Under the pieces are notes generated by a model, which was given only the letters and a program-made list of their open reading frames with translations, was not told the DNA's origin and did not search any database. A program made the position numbers and the translations under genes. A stretch of 56,047 bases of DNA from Betaproteobacteria bacterium (GTDB lineage: Bacteria; Pseudomonadota; Gammaproteobacteria; Burkholderiales; Rhodocyclaceae): assembly GCA_012026885.1 (NCBI GenBank), contig VEPL01000007.1:158891-214937 (forward strand), written 5' to 3'. This document shows positions 28,287 through 37,364 of this stretch, piece after piece (the stretch's first letter is position 1; each line of letters starts with the position of its first letter).

Positions 28287-29066
28287 TCAGTGCATTGCCT
28301 CGTGCTCGCAGCACAGGTCGCCGGCCGAGCAGGTGGCACATTGCCCGGACGGGGCGGGGGGCGGGGCGTCACGCAGGTCGGCGAGTTCGCGCTCGAGCGA
28401 CTCGATGCGCTCGAGCAGGCAGGAAATCGACTTGGCGACCGGGTCGGGCAGGATGTTGTGGTCAAGGGCCAGTGACTCCCCGGCGGCGCGGTTGCCGGCC
28501 CGGGTATCGACGATGCGTCCGGGAACGCCGACGACCGTGCGTTCGGCCGGCACGTCCTTGACGACGACCGAATTGGCGCCGACGCGCACCCGTTCACCGA
28601 CGGTGATCGGCCCGAGGATCTTGGCCCCGGCGCCGACGACGACGCCATCGGCCAGGGTCGGATGGCGCTTGCCCTTGTTCCACGAGGTACCGCCCAGCGT
28701 GACGCCATGGTAGAGGGTCACGTCGTCGCCGAGCTCGGCCGTCTCGCCGATGACGACGCCGGCCCCGTGGTCGATGAAGAGGCGGCGGCCGATGGCGGCG
28801 CCGGGATGGATGTCGACATTGGTGAGCGTGCGCCCGACGAAGGACAACAGGCGGGCTGGATAGCGCCAGCCGGCGCGCCAGAGGCGGTGCGCGACACGGT
28901 GGACCATGAGGGCATGGACGCCGGGATAGGTGGTCAGCACCTCGATGCGCGAGCGGGCGGCCGGGTCGCGCCGGAAGACGCAGGAGAGGTCCTCGCGCAG
29001 TGTCGTCCACAGGCCGGGCGGCAACGCGCCGGTGACCTTGAGCACCAGTGCCTCAGGCATGGCCAT
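28287..29066 (-). CDS. nifP: Serine acetyltransferase NifP/CysE
   Basis: A 259-residue serine O-acetyltransferase. The catalytic and left-handed beta-helix region runs from [20 protein letters not shown] through [20 protein letters not shown] to [19 protein letters not shown]. In nif clusters it boosts O-acetylserine and so cysteine for NifS. An unusual C-terminal extension carries a cysteine cluster ([20 protein letters not shown]), not a normal CysE tail. It overlaps nifV by 14 bp. Confidence 0.93.
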   Translation of the reverse strand: MAMPEALVLKVTGALPPGLWTTLREDLSCVFRRDPAARSRIEVLTTYPGVHALMVHRVAHRLWRAGWRYPARLLSFVGRTLTNVDIHPGAAIGRRLFIDHGAGVVIGETAELGDDVTLYHGVTLGGTSWNKGKRHPTLADGVVVGAGAKILGPITVGERVRVGANSVVVKDVPAERTVVGVPGRIVDTRAGNRAAGESLALDHNILPDPVAKSISCLLERIESLERELADLRDAPPPAPSGQCATCSAGDLCCEHEAMH

Positions 29067-30189
29067 GGCTCCCGAGGTCGGCCAGCAGGCCGCGCAGGTC
29101 GGCGGCTTCCGGCGAGCGCTTGCGCTCGGTGACGAAGCGGCGCACTTGCGGGAGCAGTGCCCGCGCGTCGGTGTCGCCGAGCGCGATGCCGAGGCCGGCG
29201 TAGACGACCTGCACCGCGTGCGAGCCGGAGTGCTTGCCGAGGACGATGCGGTGCTGCTGGCCGACTTCGCCGGGGTCGAAGCCCTGGTAGTTGTCCGGGT
29301 GCTTCATGAGCCCGTCGACGTGGATGCCGGCCTCGTGGGTGAAGGCGCCGGCGCCGACGACGCTCTTCTGCCAGGGCACGGCGCGGCCGGACGCGCGGGC
29401 GACCAGGCCGGATACGCCGGGGAAGCCGCGCAGGTTGACACCGGTCTCGATGCCGTGCAGCTTGCGCAGGCCGAGGACGACTTCCTCGAGCGGCGCATTG
29501 CCGGCCCGCTCGCCGAGTCCATTCACCGTCGTATTGACGTGCGTCGCCCCCGCCTTGCAGGCGGCGAGCGTGTTGGCCGTGGCCAGGCCGAGGTCGTCGT
29601 GGGCGTGCATCTCGATCTCGAGCCCGGTATTACGCCGCAGCAGCGAGATCCGCTCGAAGGTGACGAAGGGCTCGAGGACCCCCAGCGTGTCGGCAAAACG
29701 TAGCCGCCGGGCGCCGGCGCGCTCGGCCACTTCGGCCAGGGCGCAGAGGAAATCGGGTTCGGCGCGCGAGGCATCTTCGCAGCCGATGCCGACCTCGAGG
29801 CCGAGTTCGCGGGCGGTCGCGACATAGGCGGGCAGCTCGCGCAGCAGCCAGGCGCGGTCCTGGCCGAGCTTGTAGGCAAGGTGCTGGTCCGAGGACGGCA
29901 CCGAAATATCGATCAGGTGGGCGCCGAGTCCGGCGCAGGCAGCGATGTCGGCCGCGTGCATGCGGCTCCAGACCATCAGCCGCGCCGCGAGTCCGAGCGC
30001 AGCGACGGCGCGTACCGAGTCACGTTCCTCGTCGCCCATCGCCGGGATGCCGACCTCCAACTCGGGGACGCCGATGCCGTCCAGGCGCCGGGCGATGGCC
30101 AGCTTTTCGTCGAGCGAGAACGACACGCCGGCCGACTGCTCGCCGTCGCGCAGGGTCGTATCGTTAATGGTGACGTATTGCCGGGCCAT
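29053..30189 (-). CDS. nifV: Homocitrate synthase NifV
   Basis: A 378-residue enzyme of the alpha-isopropylmalate/homocitrate synthase family. The N-terminal TIM-barrel begins [18 protein letters not shown] and carries the metal-binding region [20 protein letters not shown]-terminal part contains KHSGSHAVQ. It condenses acetyl-CoA with 2-oxoglutarate to homocitrate, the organic ligand of FeMo-co. It is the first gene of the minus-strand unit nifV-nifP-TPR-nifW-nifZ-nifM. Confidence 0.95.
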   Translation of the reverse strand: MARQYVTINDTTLRDGEQSAGVSFSLDEKLAIARRLDGIGVPELEVGIPAMGDEERDSVRAVAALGLAARLMVWSRMHAADIAACAGLGAHLIDISVPSSDQHLAYKLGQDRAWLLRELPAYVATARELGLEVGIGCEDASRAEPDFLCALAEVAERAGARRLRFADTLGVLEPFVTFERISLLRRNTGLEIEMHAHDDLGLATANTLAACKAGATHVNTTVNGLGERAGNAPLEEVVLGLRKLHGIETGVNLRGFPGVSGLVARASGRAVPWQKSVVGAGAFTHEAGIHVDGLMKHPDNYQGFDPGEVGQQHRIVLGKHSGSHAVQVVYAGLGIALGDTDARALLPQVRRFVTERKRSPEAADLRGLLADLGSHGHA

Positions 30190-30212
30190 GGAAACCTCCT
30201 GCCAGGCTCTTC

Positions 30213-30228
30213 AGCAAATACGGTGCCA
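30213..30228 (-). promoter_or_regulatory. sigma-54 promoter of the nifV unit
   Basis: On the minus strand, TGGCAC-N5-TTGCT, a perfect -24/-12 element 23 bp upstream of nifV. Confidence 0.9.
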
Positions 30229-30245
30229 GCTGTAAAATCTATTTA

Positions 30246-30258
30246 AATCAGTTTGTTA
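30246..30258 (+). promoter_or_regulatory. candidate IHF site
   Basis: AATCAGTTTGTTA matches WATCAANNNNTTR with one mismatch and lies in an AT-rich patch between the NifA site and the nifV promoter. Confidence 0.45.
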
Positions 30259-30290
30259 TGGAGTTGTGTCGGGGCGTGGTCGGACACCGA

Positions 30291-30306
30291 TGTCGGCAAC
30301 CCGACA
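30291..30306. promoter_or_regulatory. NifA upstream activator site (nifV)
   Basis: TGTCGGCAACCCGACA fits TGT-N10-ACA with matching arms and is 62 bp upstream of the nifV -24 box. Confidence 0.87.
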
Positions 30307-30328
30307 AGCGCCGCCTGCGCAGCGGCGG

Positions 30329-30523
30329 TCAGGCCGCCGGCAGCGGTTGCAGCGAACGGGCGGAAACGATCAGGCGCTTGCGGGGGCCGGTACCCGCCTG
30401 CCGTTCGACTTCCCACATCGCCATGCCCTTGACGATGGCGACCTGCTCGATTGCGGTCACGACGGCGCCGAGCTTCACATAAATGTAGGCGGCACCGCTG
30501 CGGATCGAATTGACGGCTTTCAC
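30329..30523 (-). CDS. Unknown small protein (64 aa)
   Basis: A 64-residue protein from a GTG start with a good ribosome-binding site (GGGAGA, 7 bases upstream). The central stretch IYVKLGAVVTAIEQVAIVKG is hydrophobic and is followed by a basic tail (GPRKRLIVSARSL). No recognised family; it is not an obvious NifT. It ends 23 bp before the NifA site of the nifV unit. Confidence 0.5.
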   Translation of the reverse strand: MKAVNSIRSGAAYIYVKLGAVVTAIEQVAIVKGMAMWEVERQAGTGPRKRLIVSARSLQPLPAA

Positions 30524-30632
30524 TGGTTTGTCTCCCGAAGGTTGTTATTGACCCCGCCTATCTTAGCTGCTCGTCCGGACTTGAAAATCGGGTAAATCCT
30601 TCGATTCGCTCCGGGTTTTTCGTAGTGTTGAA

Positions 30633-31706
30633 TTACCCCGGCAATGGCGGGTAGTCGGTGTATCCGACCGGACCGGGCGTGTAGAAGGTGGCCGGGTTCG
30701 GGGCGTTGAGCGGGGCGCCCGTGCGCAGGCGGCGCGGCAGGTCGGGGTTAGCCAGGAAGGCGGTACCGAAGGCGACCGCATCGAGCAGGCCCTTGTCGAT
30801 CGCCGCACCGGCCTCGGCACCGTCGTAACCCATGTTGCCGACAAGAACACCGTCGTAGGCCTCGCGCACCGGCGTCATCACGTCTCCCTTCTGGAGACCG
30901 AAGAAATCGCCGCGCATGACGTGCAGGTAGGCGAGCCGGTAGTCGTTGAGGCGCTTGCCGAGCCAGGAAACCAGGCCGACCGGATCGCCGTCGATCATGC
31001 TGTTGTAGCTGTTCAGCGGCGAAATGCGCAGGCCGACACGGTCGCTGCCCCAGACCGCGCACACCGCCTCGAGCACTTCGAGCAGCAGGCGGGCGCGGTT
31101 CGCCAGCGGGCCGCCGTAGGGACCGCTGCGGCGGTTGCTGCCATCGCGCAGGAATTCGTCGAGCAGGTAGCCGTTGGCGCCATGCACCTCGACGGCGTCG
31201 AAGCCTGCCGCCTTCGCGTTCGCGCCGGCACGGGCGAAACCGGCGACGATGTCGGGCAATTCGTCGTCACGCAACTCGCGGGGGATCACGTAGGGCTTCT
31301 TGCCTTCCGGGGTATGGACCTCGTCGTTCTCGATGCGCAGCGCACTCGGGGCGACCGGCTGGCGGCCGTCGTTGAGTAGCGGATGACAGGCTCGCCCGCC
31401 ATGCCAGATCTGCAGTGCGATGCGTCCGCCAGCGGCATGGACCGCGTCGGTCACCATCTTCCAGCCCGCGACCTGAGCCTCCGAGTGGATGCCCGGCTCG
31501 CGCCAGAATGCGGAATTGCCTTCCATGGCCATCGTCGCCTCGGCGATGATCATCCCGGCGCTGGCGCGTTGTGCGTAATGCTCGGCCATCAGGTGCCCCG
31601 GGACATGCCCGTCGCCGGCGCGGCAGCGCGTCAGGGGGGCCATCAGGATGCGGTTGGGCAGCGTCAGGGCGCCCATTCGCAGGGGCTGGAAGAGAGCGTT
31701 TGTCAT
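30633..31706 (-). CDS. Old Yellow Enzyme-type alkene reductase (NemA-like)
   Basis: A 357-residue FMN oxidoreductase. Signatures are LPNRILMAPLTRCRA (FMN-binding), IALQIWHGGRACHP (substrate His position region), and DAVEVHGANGYLLDEFL. Late in the protein YDGVLVGNMGYDG holds the phosphate site. Members reduce activated alkenes, N-ethylmaleimide or nitro compounds with NADPH. It stands alone between the small 64-aa gene and the CPA1 antiporter, and its physiological substrate is unknown. Confidence 0.93.
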   Translation of the reverse strand: MTNALFQPLRMGALTLPNRILMAPLTRCRAGDGHVPGHLMAEHYAQRASAGMIIAEATMAMEGNSAFWREPGIHSEAQVAGWKMVTDAVHAAGGRIALQIWHGGRACHPLLNDGRQPVAPSALRIENDEVHTPEGKKPYVIPRELRDDELPDIVAGFARAGANAKAAGFDAVEVHGANGYLLDEFLRDGSNRRSGPYGGPLANRARLLLEVLEAVCAVWGSDRVGLRISPLNSYNSMIDGDPVGLVSWLGKRLNDYRLAYLHVMRGDFFGLQKGDVMTPVREAYDGVLVGNMGYDGAEAGAAIDKGLLDAVAFGTAFLANPDLPRRLRTGAPLNAPNPATFYTPGPVGYTDYPPLPG

Positions 31707-31742
31707 GGGTCTGTCCTTTAACGGGGCACGGGCCTTTCAGGT

Positions 31743-34187
31743 TCAGGCGCGGGCGAGGCGGATGCTTGCGATTTCGTCGACCTGGGACTTGAGCTCGGCG
31801 TTCCGTCCGAGCAATTCCGCGAAATCGGGTGCGGTCATCACCAGCAGTTCACAGAAGCCGAGGGCGACGACATCGGCGCCACGGGGCGCCTGCTTGAGCA
31901 GGGCCAGCTCGCCGAAGAATTCCCCGGAGCCCAGCTGCTTGGGGCCGCTGGCCAGCTTGACCTCGACTGCGCCGGAAACGAGGAAGTACATTTCGCGTCC
32001 GCGCTCGCCCTTGCGGATGATCGCTTCGCCGGGCAGGACGAAGCGCGGCTTGAGCAACGGCACAACCGATTCGAGGAAGTCCGGGTCGAGGTTGTGGAAG
32101 AAGGGCAGGCGGACGAGCAAGGCCTGCGGACTCAGCTTGAGGTCGAGCGGCGGGCGCTGGCTGACCGCGCCCAGGCGGCGCTCGATGTCGCGGATGCGTT
32201 CGTTGAACACCTCGCGGCTGATCACCGCATCGTCGATCAGGTGCCGGTACTCGGCGTGCTCGATGCGCAACGCAGCGCGTTCGAGGTAGCGCACCTGCAT
32301 CGTTTCGGTGAATTCCTCGTACTGGAGGCGCATGGCGGCCAGGGCGTTCTCGATCCCGGCAAGGCGTTCCCCGAGTACCGCTGTCAGTGCGCCGGCCGCT
32401 TCGTGGCCCAACATTTCCGGGATGCGCTGCCGGGCATAATCGAGCAGGCTGTGCAGGGTGGCACGGCCGACGAGCAGGGCCTCCTGGCGGTCGGCGAGGA
32501 CCCAGGCGAGCGGGGCGTTCAGCTCGAAGCGGCGCTGGATCTCGACGGCCAGCCGGAAGAGCGGGGAAAAATCGAGTTCGCTCCGCGCTGCGGCCGCGTA
32601 GCCCGCGATGCCATCCGAGCGGGCGCCATCCTCGAGCTGGTAGGCGCGCGCGACCAGGTTGCGGACGATGCGGCCGGCGACGATGCGTTCCCGGTAATGG
32701 CGGAAGTGCAGCACCTGCTCGCGCTGGGCGGCGCTGACCAGGGCGGCACTGGTGCGTTCTTCGATCGACAACGCATCGTCGCCCTCGAGGACGTTTTCGG
32801 CAGCCTGCAGGCGCTCGGCATAGTCGTTGGTCAGGCGCTCCCGGGCGGCCATGTCGATATGGTATTCGTTGGCCGCCTGGCCGAGCCGGTGGTGGACGGT
32901 GTGCAGGCTGTGGGCGATGGCGCGGCCGCGCAGGAAGCGGTCGACCGGCGGCAGCTTGTCGATGCCGAGGACGCGGATCAGCGGCCGCAGGGTGAGGCCG
33001 TTGACGAACAGGGTAACCAGCACGAACGCGGTCACCAGCGTTGCGACCAGTTGCTTCACTTCCGGCGGTACGGCCGGGTGCTCGACGACGGCCAGCGCCA
33101 GGGCCAGCGAGATCGCGCCGCGCAGTCCGCCCCAGAGGATGACCAGGCGCAGCCCGAAGTCCACCTTCTGGCCGACACCGAGCGCGCTCAGCAGCGGCAT
33201 CAGCACGAACAGGACGAGGGCGCGCGACGCCAGGGCGCCGGCCAGGACCGCGGCGAGCATCACCATGTCCTGCAGGCCGGCTTCGGCGAGCAGGGCGGGG
33301 ATGCGCAGGGAGGCGAGCAGGAAGATCAGCGCGCTGGCCCAGTAGCCGAGTTGCTTCCAGGTGCCGACGAGGAAGGACCAGGTTTCCGGGGATACCCGCG
33401 TGCGCCCGTCGTAGGCGAATACCAGCGCGGCGGCAACCACGGCGACCACGCCGGAGACATGAAACCCCACTTCGCCGATGACGAAGGCCAGATAGGCGAC
33501 GGCGACGGTTACCGTGACCTCCGCCCAGCGCTGGCCGGTAAGGAACTGCAGCAGGCGGCTGGCGATGGAGGCGGTGACGAAGCCGACCATCAGGCCTCCG
33601 GTGAAGCCGCGCGTGAAGGACAGTGCCGCCTCGCTGACCGTTCCCGAGCCGAGCGTCAGCATGGCGATCAGCACCGAGAACAGCGCGATCGCCGCCGCGT
33701 CGTTGAACAGGCTCTCGCCTTCCACCAGCAGCGACAGCCGGTGCGGCACATTGAGGTCCTTGAACAGGGCGACGACGGCGACCGGGTCGGTGGTCGAGAT
33801 GATCGCGGCCAGCAGCAGGCAGGCGACCAACGGGTAGGGCGAGACGGCAGACAGCGTGAAGCCGACCACGATGGTCGCGGCGAGAACGGCAACGACGGCG
33901 AGGAGCAGGATGTGCCAGACGTCCTCGAGCAGGCGGCGGACGTCGATGACGATGGCCGTCTCGAAGAGCAGGACCGGCAGGAAGAGGTAGAGGAAGCCTT
34001 CGCTGGAGAGCGTGAGCGCGTGCCCGATGGGGTGCTCGCCGATGTCCAGCGCGATGCCGAGGAAAGCGCCGACGATGACCAGCAGCAGGGAGAGCGGCAC
34101 GTCAAGCCGGCGGGCCAGAGGCTCCACGGCCACGGCGACCGCCAGCAGCGAGGCGACACCCATGACCGCGACCGGTACTGCCGACAT
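31743..34187 (-). CDS. CPA1 Na+/H+ antiporter with cyclic-nucleotide-binding domain
   Basis: About 814 residues. An N-terminal antiporter domain has some 12 helices and carries TDPVAVVALFKDLN and FNDAAAIALFSVLI, the ion-binding ND/DP motifs of the CPA1 family. A long helical cytoplasmic segment follows (about 420-680). A C-terminal cNMP-binding-type domain has FGELALLKQAPRGADVVA. The ATG at 34187 is preferred because GGGGGA lies 7-12 bases before it; 34202 is a longer alternative. It probably tunes Na+ or pH homeostasis through nucleotide binding, though ligand binding is untested. It is divergent from selD. Confidence 0.88.
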   Translation of the reverse strand: MSAVPVAVMGVASLLAVAVAVEPLARRLDVPLSLLLVIVGAFLGIALDIGEHPIGHALTLSSEGFLYLFLPVLLFETAIVIDVRRLLEDVWHILLLAVVAVLAATIVVGFTLSAVSPYPLVACLLLAAIISTTDPVAVVALFKDLNVPHRLSLLVEGESLFNDAAAIALFSVLIAMLTLGSGTVSEAALSFTRGFTGGLMVGFVTASIASRLLQFLTGQRWAEVTVTVAVAYLAFVIGEVGFHVSGVVAVVAAALVFAYDGRTRVSPETWSFLVGTWKQLGYWASALIFLLASLRIPALLAEAGLQDMVMLAAVLAGALASRALVLFVLMPLLSALGVGQKVDFGLRLVILWGGLRGAISLALALAVVEHPAVPPEVKQLVATLVTAFVLVTLFVNGLTLRPLIRVLGIDKLPPVDRFLRGRAIAHSLHTVHHRLGQAANEYHIDMAARERLTNDYAERLQAAENVLEGDDALSIEERTSAALVSAAQREQVLHFRHYRERIVAGRIVRNLVARAYQLEDGARSDGIAGYAAAARSELDFSPLFRLAVEIQRRFELNAPLAWVLADRQEALLVGRATLHSLLDYARQRIPEMLGHEAAGALTAVLGERLAGIENALAAMRLQYEEFTETMQVRYLERAALRIEHAEYRHLIDDAVISREVFNERIRDIERRLGAVSQRPPLDLKLSPQALLVRLPFFHNLDPDFLESVVPLLKPRFVLPGEAIIRKGERGREMYFLVSGAVEVKLASGPKQLGSGEFFGELALLKQAPRGADVVALGFCELLVMTAPDFAELLGRNAELKSQVDEIASIRLARA

Positions 34188-34401
34188 TCCCTGTTCCCCC
34201 ATTGCGGATTCGGGCGCGCGGGCCCGATCGATGACTCGTGGCGACATGGTCCGATTGCCATGACCGCCGGATACGGAATCTAGCATACCGGAGCGTATTG
34301 TGGCGCGCTGCAGGTGCCGTGCGGCCTGCCGCCGGCCGGCCATTGCGTTTATTATCTCCGCATCTCACCGCCGGGCTCCGGACAACGACCAGCCGCCGAC
34401 C

Positions 34402-35451
34402 ATGACCACCCCGACTCCCCGTCTCACCTCGCTTTCGCACGGCGGCGGCTGCGGCTGCAAGATCGCCCCCGGTGTCCTCGCTGAAATCCTCAAGGGCAGC
34501 GCTGCGCTCCCGGTCCCGCCCGAACTCCTGGTCGGCATCGAGACGGCCGACGACGCGGCGGTGTACAAGCTCAACGACGAACAGGCGCTGATCGCCACCA
34601 CCGACTTCTTCATGCCCATCGTCGACGATCCTTTCGACTTCGGGCGCATCGCTGCGACCAATGCCATTTCCGACGTCTACGCCATGGGCGGCAAGCCGAT
34701 CATGGCGCTGGCCCTGGTCGGCATGCCGATCAACGTTCTGCCGCAGGAGACCATCCGGCGGATCCTGGAAGGCGGCGAGTCGGTCTGTCGCGCGGCAGGC
34801 ATCCCGATTGCCGGTGGCCATACCATCGACTCGGTCGAGCCGATCTACGGCCTGGTCGCGCTCGGCCTCGTTCATCCCGCCAAGGTGCGGCGCAATGCCG
34901 ACGCCCGCGTCGGCGACCGCCTGGTGCTCGGCAAGCCGCTCGGCGTCGGCATACTCTCGGCGGCGCTGAAGAGGGAGGCGCTGGATGCGACGGGCTACGC
35001 CCGGATGATCGCGACGACCACGAAGCCCAATACCCCCGGCCCGGAACTCGCCGAGCTGCCCGGCGTGCATGCGCTGACCGACGTCACCGGCTTCGGCCTC
35101 GCCGGCCATGCGCTCGAACTGGCCCGAGGTGCGGGCTGCACCGTCGCCATCGACTGGGCGCGGGTGCCCCTGCTGGCCGGCGTCCGCGAGTTTGCCGCCG
35201 GCGGCTTAGTGACCGGCGCCTCGGGCCGTAATTTCGCCGCTTATGGCCACGAGATTGCCCTGCCGGCAGATTACGCCGATGCCGATCGCGCGCTCCTCAG
35301 CGACCCGCAGACCAGCGGCGGACTGCTCGTTTCGTGCGCGGCCGACAGTGTCGGCGAAGTGCTTGCGGTCTTTGCGCGCCACGGTTTCGCGGCAGCCGCC
35401 GAGATCGGCGAGGTATTGCCGGCGGGCGACGCACGTCTCGTCGTGCGCTGA
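34402..35451 (+). CDS. selD: Selenide, water dikinase SelD
   Basis: A 349-residue SelD that makes selenophosphate from selenide and ATP. The glycine-rich N-terminus has the catalytic Cys/Lys motif HGGGCGCKIAPGVL (Cys, not selenocysteine). ATP and Mg contacts are in ATTDFFMPIVDDPFDFGRIA and AGGHTIDS, and DVTGFGLAGHALEL follows. No selA, selB or selU lies nearby, so its use (Sec or 2-selenouridine in tRNA) cannot be told from this window. The start was chosen at 34402 because the upstream in-frame stretch is basic and unlike the family. Confidence 0.95.
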   Translation: MTTPTPRLTSLSHGGGCGCKIAPGVLAEILKGSAALPVPPELLVGIETADDAAVYKLNDEQALIATTDFFMPIVDDPFDFGRIAATNAISDVYAMGGKPIMALALVGMPINVLPQETIRRILEGGESVCRAAGIPIAGGHTIDSVEPIYGLVALGLVHPAKVRRNADARVGDRLVLGKPLGVGILSAALKREALDATGYARMIATTTKPNTPGPELAELPGVHALTDVTGFGLAGHALELARGAGCTVAIDWARVPLLAGVREFAAGGLVTGASGRNFAAYGHEIALPADYADADRALLSDPQTSGGLLVSCAADSVGEVLAVFARHGFAAAAEIGEVLPAGDARLVVR

Positions 35452-35467
35452 ACGCGGTGTTGTGCGT

Positions 35468-35510
35468 TTGACCTCGCTATCCTTGCTTCATATATTTCGA
35501 TAATATTCGA
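35468..35510 (+). promoter_or_regulatory. ars promoter and ArsR operator
   Basis: TTGACC (35468) and TATATT (35491) are separated by 17 bp, a good sigma-70 promoter. An imperfect inverted repeat, TTCGATAATATTCGAA (35496-35511), overlaps the expected transcription start and suits an ArsR-family operator. Confidence 0.65.
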
Positions 35511-35513
35511 AGT

Positions 35514-35867
35514 ATGGAAACGCTGAATGCTGCCGAGTTGCTCGCCGCACTCGGTCACGAATCCCGTCTCGCCGTGTTCCGCCTCTTGGTCGAGGCCGGC
35601 CCCGCCGGCATCAATGCCAGCGCGATCGGGGAGCGATTGGGCATGGTGCCCGCGACCCTGTCTTTCCACCTTGCCCACCTGAGTCGGGTCGGCCTCATCG
35701 AGGGACAGCGGGAGAGCCGCTTCATCCGCTATTCGGCCAACTATCCGGTGATGGATGACCTGATCGCCTTCCTGACCGCCAACTGTTGCCACGGTGAATC
35801 GTGCCTGCCGAAAGCCGCGGCCTGCGATCCCGCTGCGAAACGCAGAACTGCCGGGGAGCCCCGATGA
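35514..35867 (+). CDS. arsR: ArsR-family transcriptional regulator
   Basis: A 117-residue winged-helix repressor. It begins ELLAALGHESRLAVFRLLVE and has the recognition region PATLSFHLAHLSRVGLIEGQ and wing RESRFIRYSAN. A C-terminal Cys-rich end (NCCHGESCLPKAAACD) could bind As(III); the classical ELCVCDL site in the third helix is absent. It overlaps the arsC start by 4 bp. With the -10 only about 18 bp away, its mRNA would have a very short leader. Confidence 0.92.
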   Translation: METLNAAELLAALGHESRLAVFRLLVEAGPAGINASAIGERLGMVPATLSFHLAHLSRVGLIEGQRESRFIRYSANYPVMDDLIAFLTANCCHGESCLPKAAACDPAAKRRTAGEPR

Positions 35868-36277
35868 TGCCGCTGAAGACCGTGCTGGTGCTGTGCACCG
35901 GCAATTCCTGTCGTTCGCAGATGGGCGAAGCCATTCTCAACCACGATCTGGCCGGGCTGGTGCGCGGCATCTCGGCCGGCACGCTGCCGCAGCCGAAAGT
36001 CGCCGACGGTGCCATCGCGGCCTTGCGCCTGGCTGGCCTGCCGGTCGTTGGCTTGAGGCCCAAGGATGTCGAGGCGGTGATGCACGAGGATATCGACCTC
36101 GTGGTCAGCGTCTGCGACAACGCCCGGGAAACCTGCCCGGTCTTCCCGCGTCCGGTGGCACGCATCCACTTGCCTTTCCACGACCCGCACGGGGAGTCGC
36201 TCGAGCGCTTCGTCGCGGTGCGTGACGACATCCGGGCGCGGCTGGTGCCGGCCGTGCGCCAGGCGCTCGGCCTGTGA
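35864..36277 (+). CDS. arsC: Arsenate reductase (thioredoxin-coupled, LMW-phosphatase type)
   Basis: A 137-residue reductase of the low-molecular-weight tyrosine phosphatase fold. The P-loop LVLCTGNSCRSQMGEA holds the first catalytic Cys, and VVSVCDNARETCPVFP has the two redox cysteines. It reduces arsenate to arsenite for export by the ACR3 pump 25 bp downstream. The ATG is at 35864, with an immediate second ATG at 35867 inside the arsR stop. Confidence 0.93.
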   Translation: MMPLKTVLVLCTGNSCRSQMGEAILNHDLAGLVRGISAGTLPQPKVADGAIAALRLAGLPVVGLRPKDVEAVMHEDIDLVVSVCDNARETCPVFPRPVARIHLPFHDPHGESLERFVAVRDDIRARLVPAVRQALGL

Positions 36278-36301
36278 GCAACCTGCCGGAGATTCGCTGA
36301 G

Positions 36302-37354
36302 ATGAGCGACGTCATCCGCAAGCTTTCCTTCCTCGACCGTTACCTGACGGTCTGGATCTTCGCCGCGATGGGGGCCGGCATTGCCGTCGGCTATTTCGTG
36401 CCCGGTGTCGAGGCCTTCCTCGAGCGCTTCCAGGTCGGCACGACCAACGTGCCCATCGCGGTCGGGCTGATCCTGATGATGTACCCGCCATTCGCCAAGG
36501 TGCGCTACGAGGAGTTGCCGGACGTTTTCGCGGACCGCAGGGTGCTGGCACTGTCGCTGGTGCAGAACTGGATCGTCGGGCCCTTGCTGATGTTCGCGCT
36601 CGCCGTCATCTTCCTGCCCGACAAGCCGGAGTACATGGTCGGCCTGATCCTGATCGGGCTCGCCCGCTGCATCGCCATGGTCATCGTGTGGAACGAGATC
36701 GCGCGCGGTTCGACCGAATACGCCGCCGGGCTCGTTGCCTTCAATTCCATCTTCCAGGTCCTTTTCTTCAGCGTCTACGCCTGGCTTTTCGTCACCGTGC
36801 TGCCGCCGCTGTTCGGACTCTCCGGCGCCCTCGTCGACATCTCGATCGGGCAGATTGCCGAGAGCGTCCTGATCTACCTGGGCATCCCCTGCGTCGCCGG
36901 CATTCTGACCCGCGTCGTCATGCTGCGCTTCGTGACCAAGGAGTGGTACCACGCGCATTTCGTCCCGCGCATCGGGCCGATCACGCTGGTCGCGCTGCTG
37001 TTCACGATCGTCGTCATGTTCAGCCTCAAGGGCAAGCTGATCGTTACCATCCCGTTCGACGTGGTGCGCATTGCCATCCCGCTCCTCATCTATTTCGTCG
37101 TGATGTTCCTGGTGTCGTTCGCGATGAGCCGCTGGATCGGCGCCGGCTACAAGAAATGCGCAACGCTCTCCTTCACCGCGGCGAGCAACAACTTCGAGCT
37201 GGCCATCGCGGTTGCCGTCGCGGTGTATGGCATCGGGTCGGGTGCGGCCTTCGCCGCGGTGATCGGACCGCTGGTCGAGGTGCCGGTGATGATCGGACTG
37301 GTGGCCGTATCGCTCTGGCTGAAGAAGCGCTGGTTCCCGGGCGAGGCGGCCTGA
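36302..37354 (+). CDS. ACR3-family arsenite efflux permease
   Basis: A 350-residue protein with ten membrane helices. It has [20 protein letters not shown], with the essential Cys in the helix, and [20 protein letters not shown], both diagnostic of ACR3. It exports arsenite driven by the proton gradient. It lies directly downstream of arsC. The N-terminus [20 protein letters not shown] is typical. Confidence 0.94.
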   Translation: MSDVIRKLSFLDRYLTVWIFAAMGAGIAVGYFVPGVEAFLERFQVGTTNVPIAVGLILMMYPPFAKVRYEELPDVFADRRVLALSLVQNWIVGPLLMFALAVIFLPDKPEYMVGLILIGLARCIAMVIVWNEIARGSTEYAAGLVAFNSIFQVLFFSVYAWLFVTVLPPLFGLSGALVDISIGQIAESVLIYLGIPCVAGILTRVVMLRFVTKEWYHAHFVPRIGPITLVALLFTIVVMFSLKGKLIVTIPFDVVRIAIPLLIYFVVMFLVSFAMSRWIGAGYKKCATLSFTAASNNFELAIAVAVAVYGIGSGAAFAAVIGPLVEVPVMIGLVAVSLWLKKRWFPGEAA

Positions 37355-37364
37355 GGCAGGGATC

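Noticed and set aside
30329..30523. NifT
   Set aside because: Position next to nif suggested it, but the sequence lacks the short NifT pattern I would expect, so it was left as unknown.
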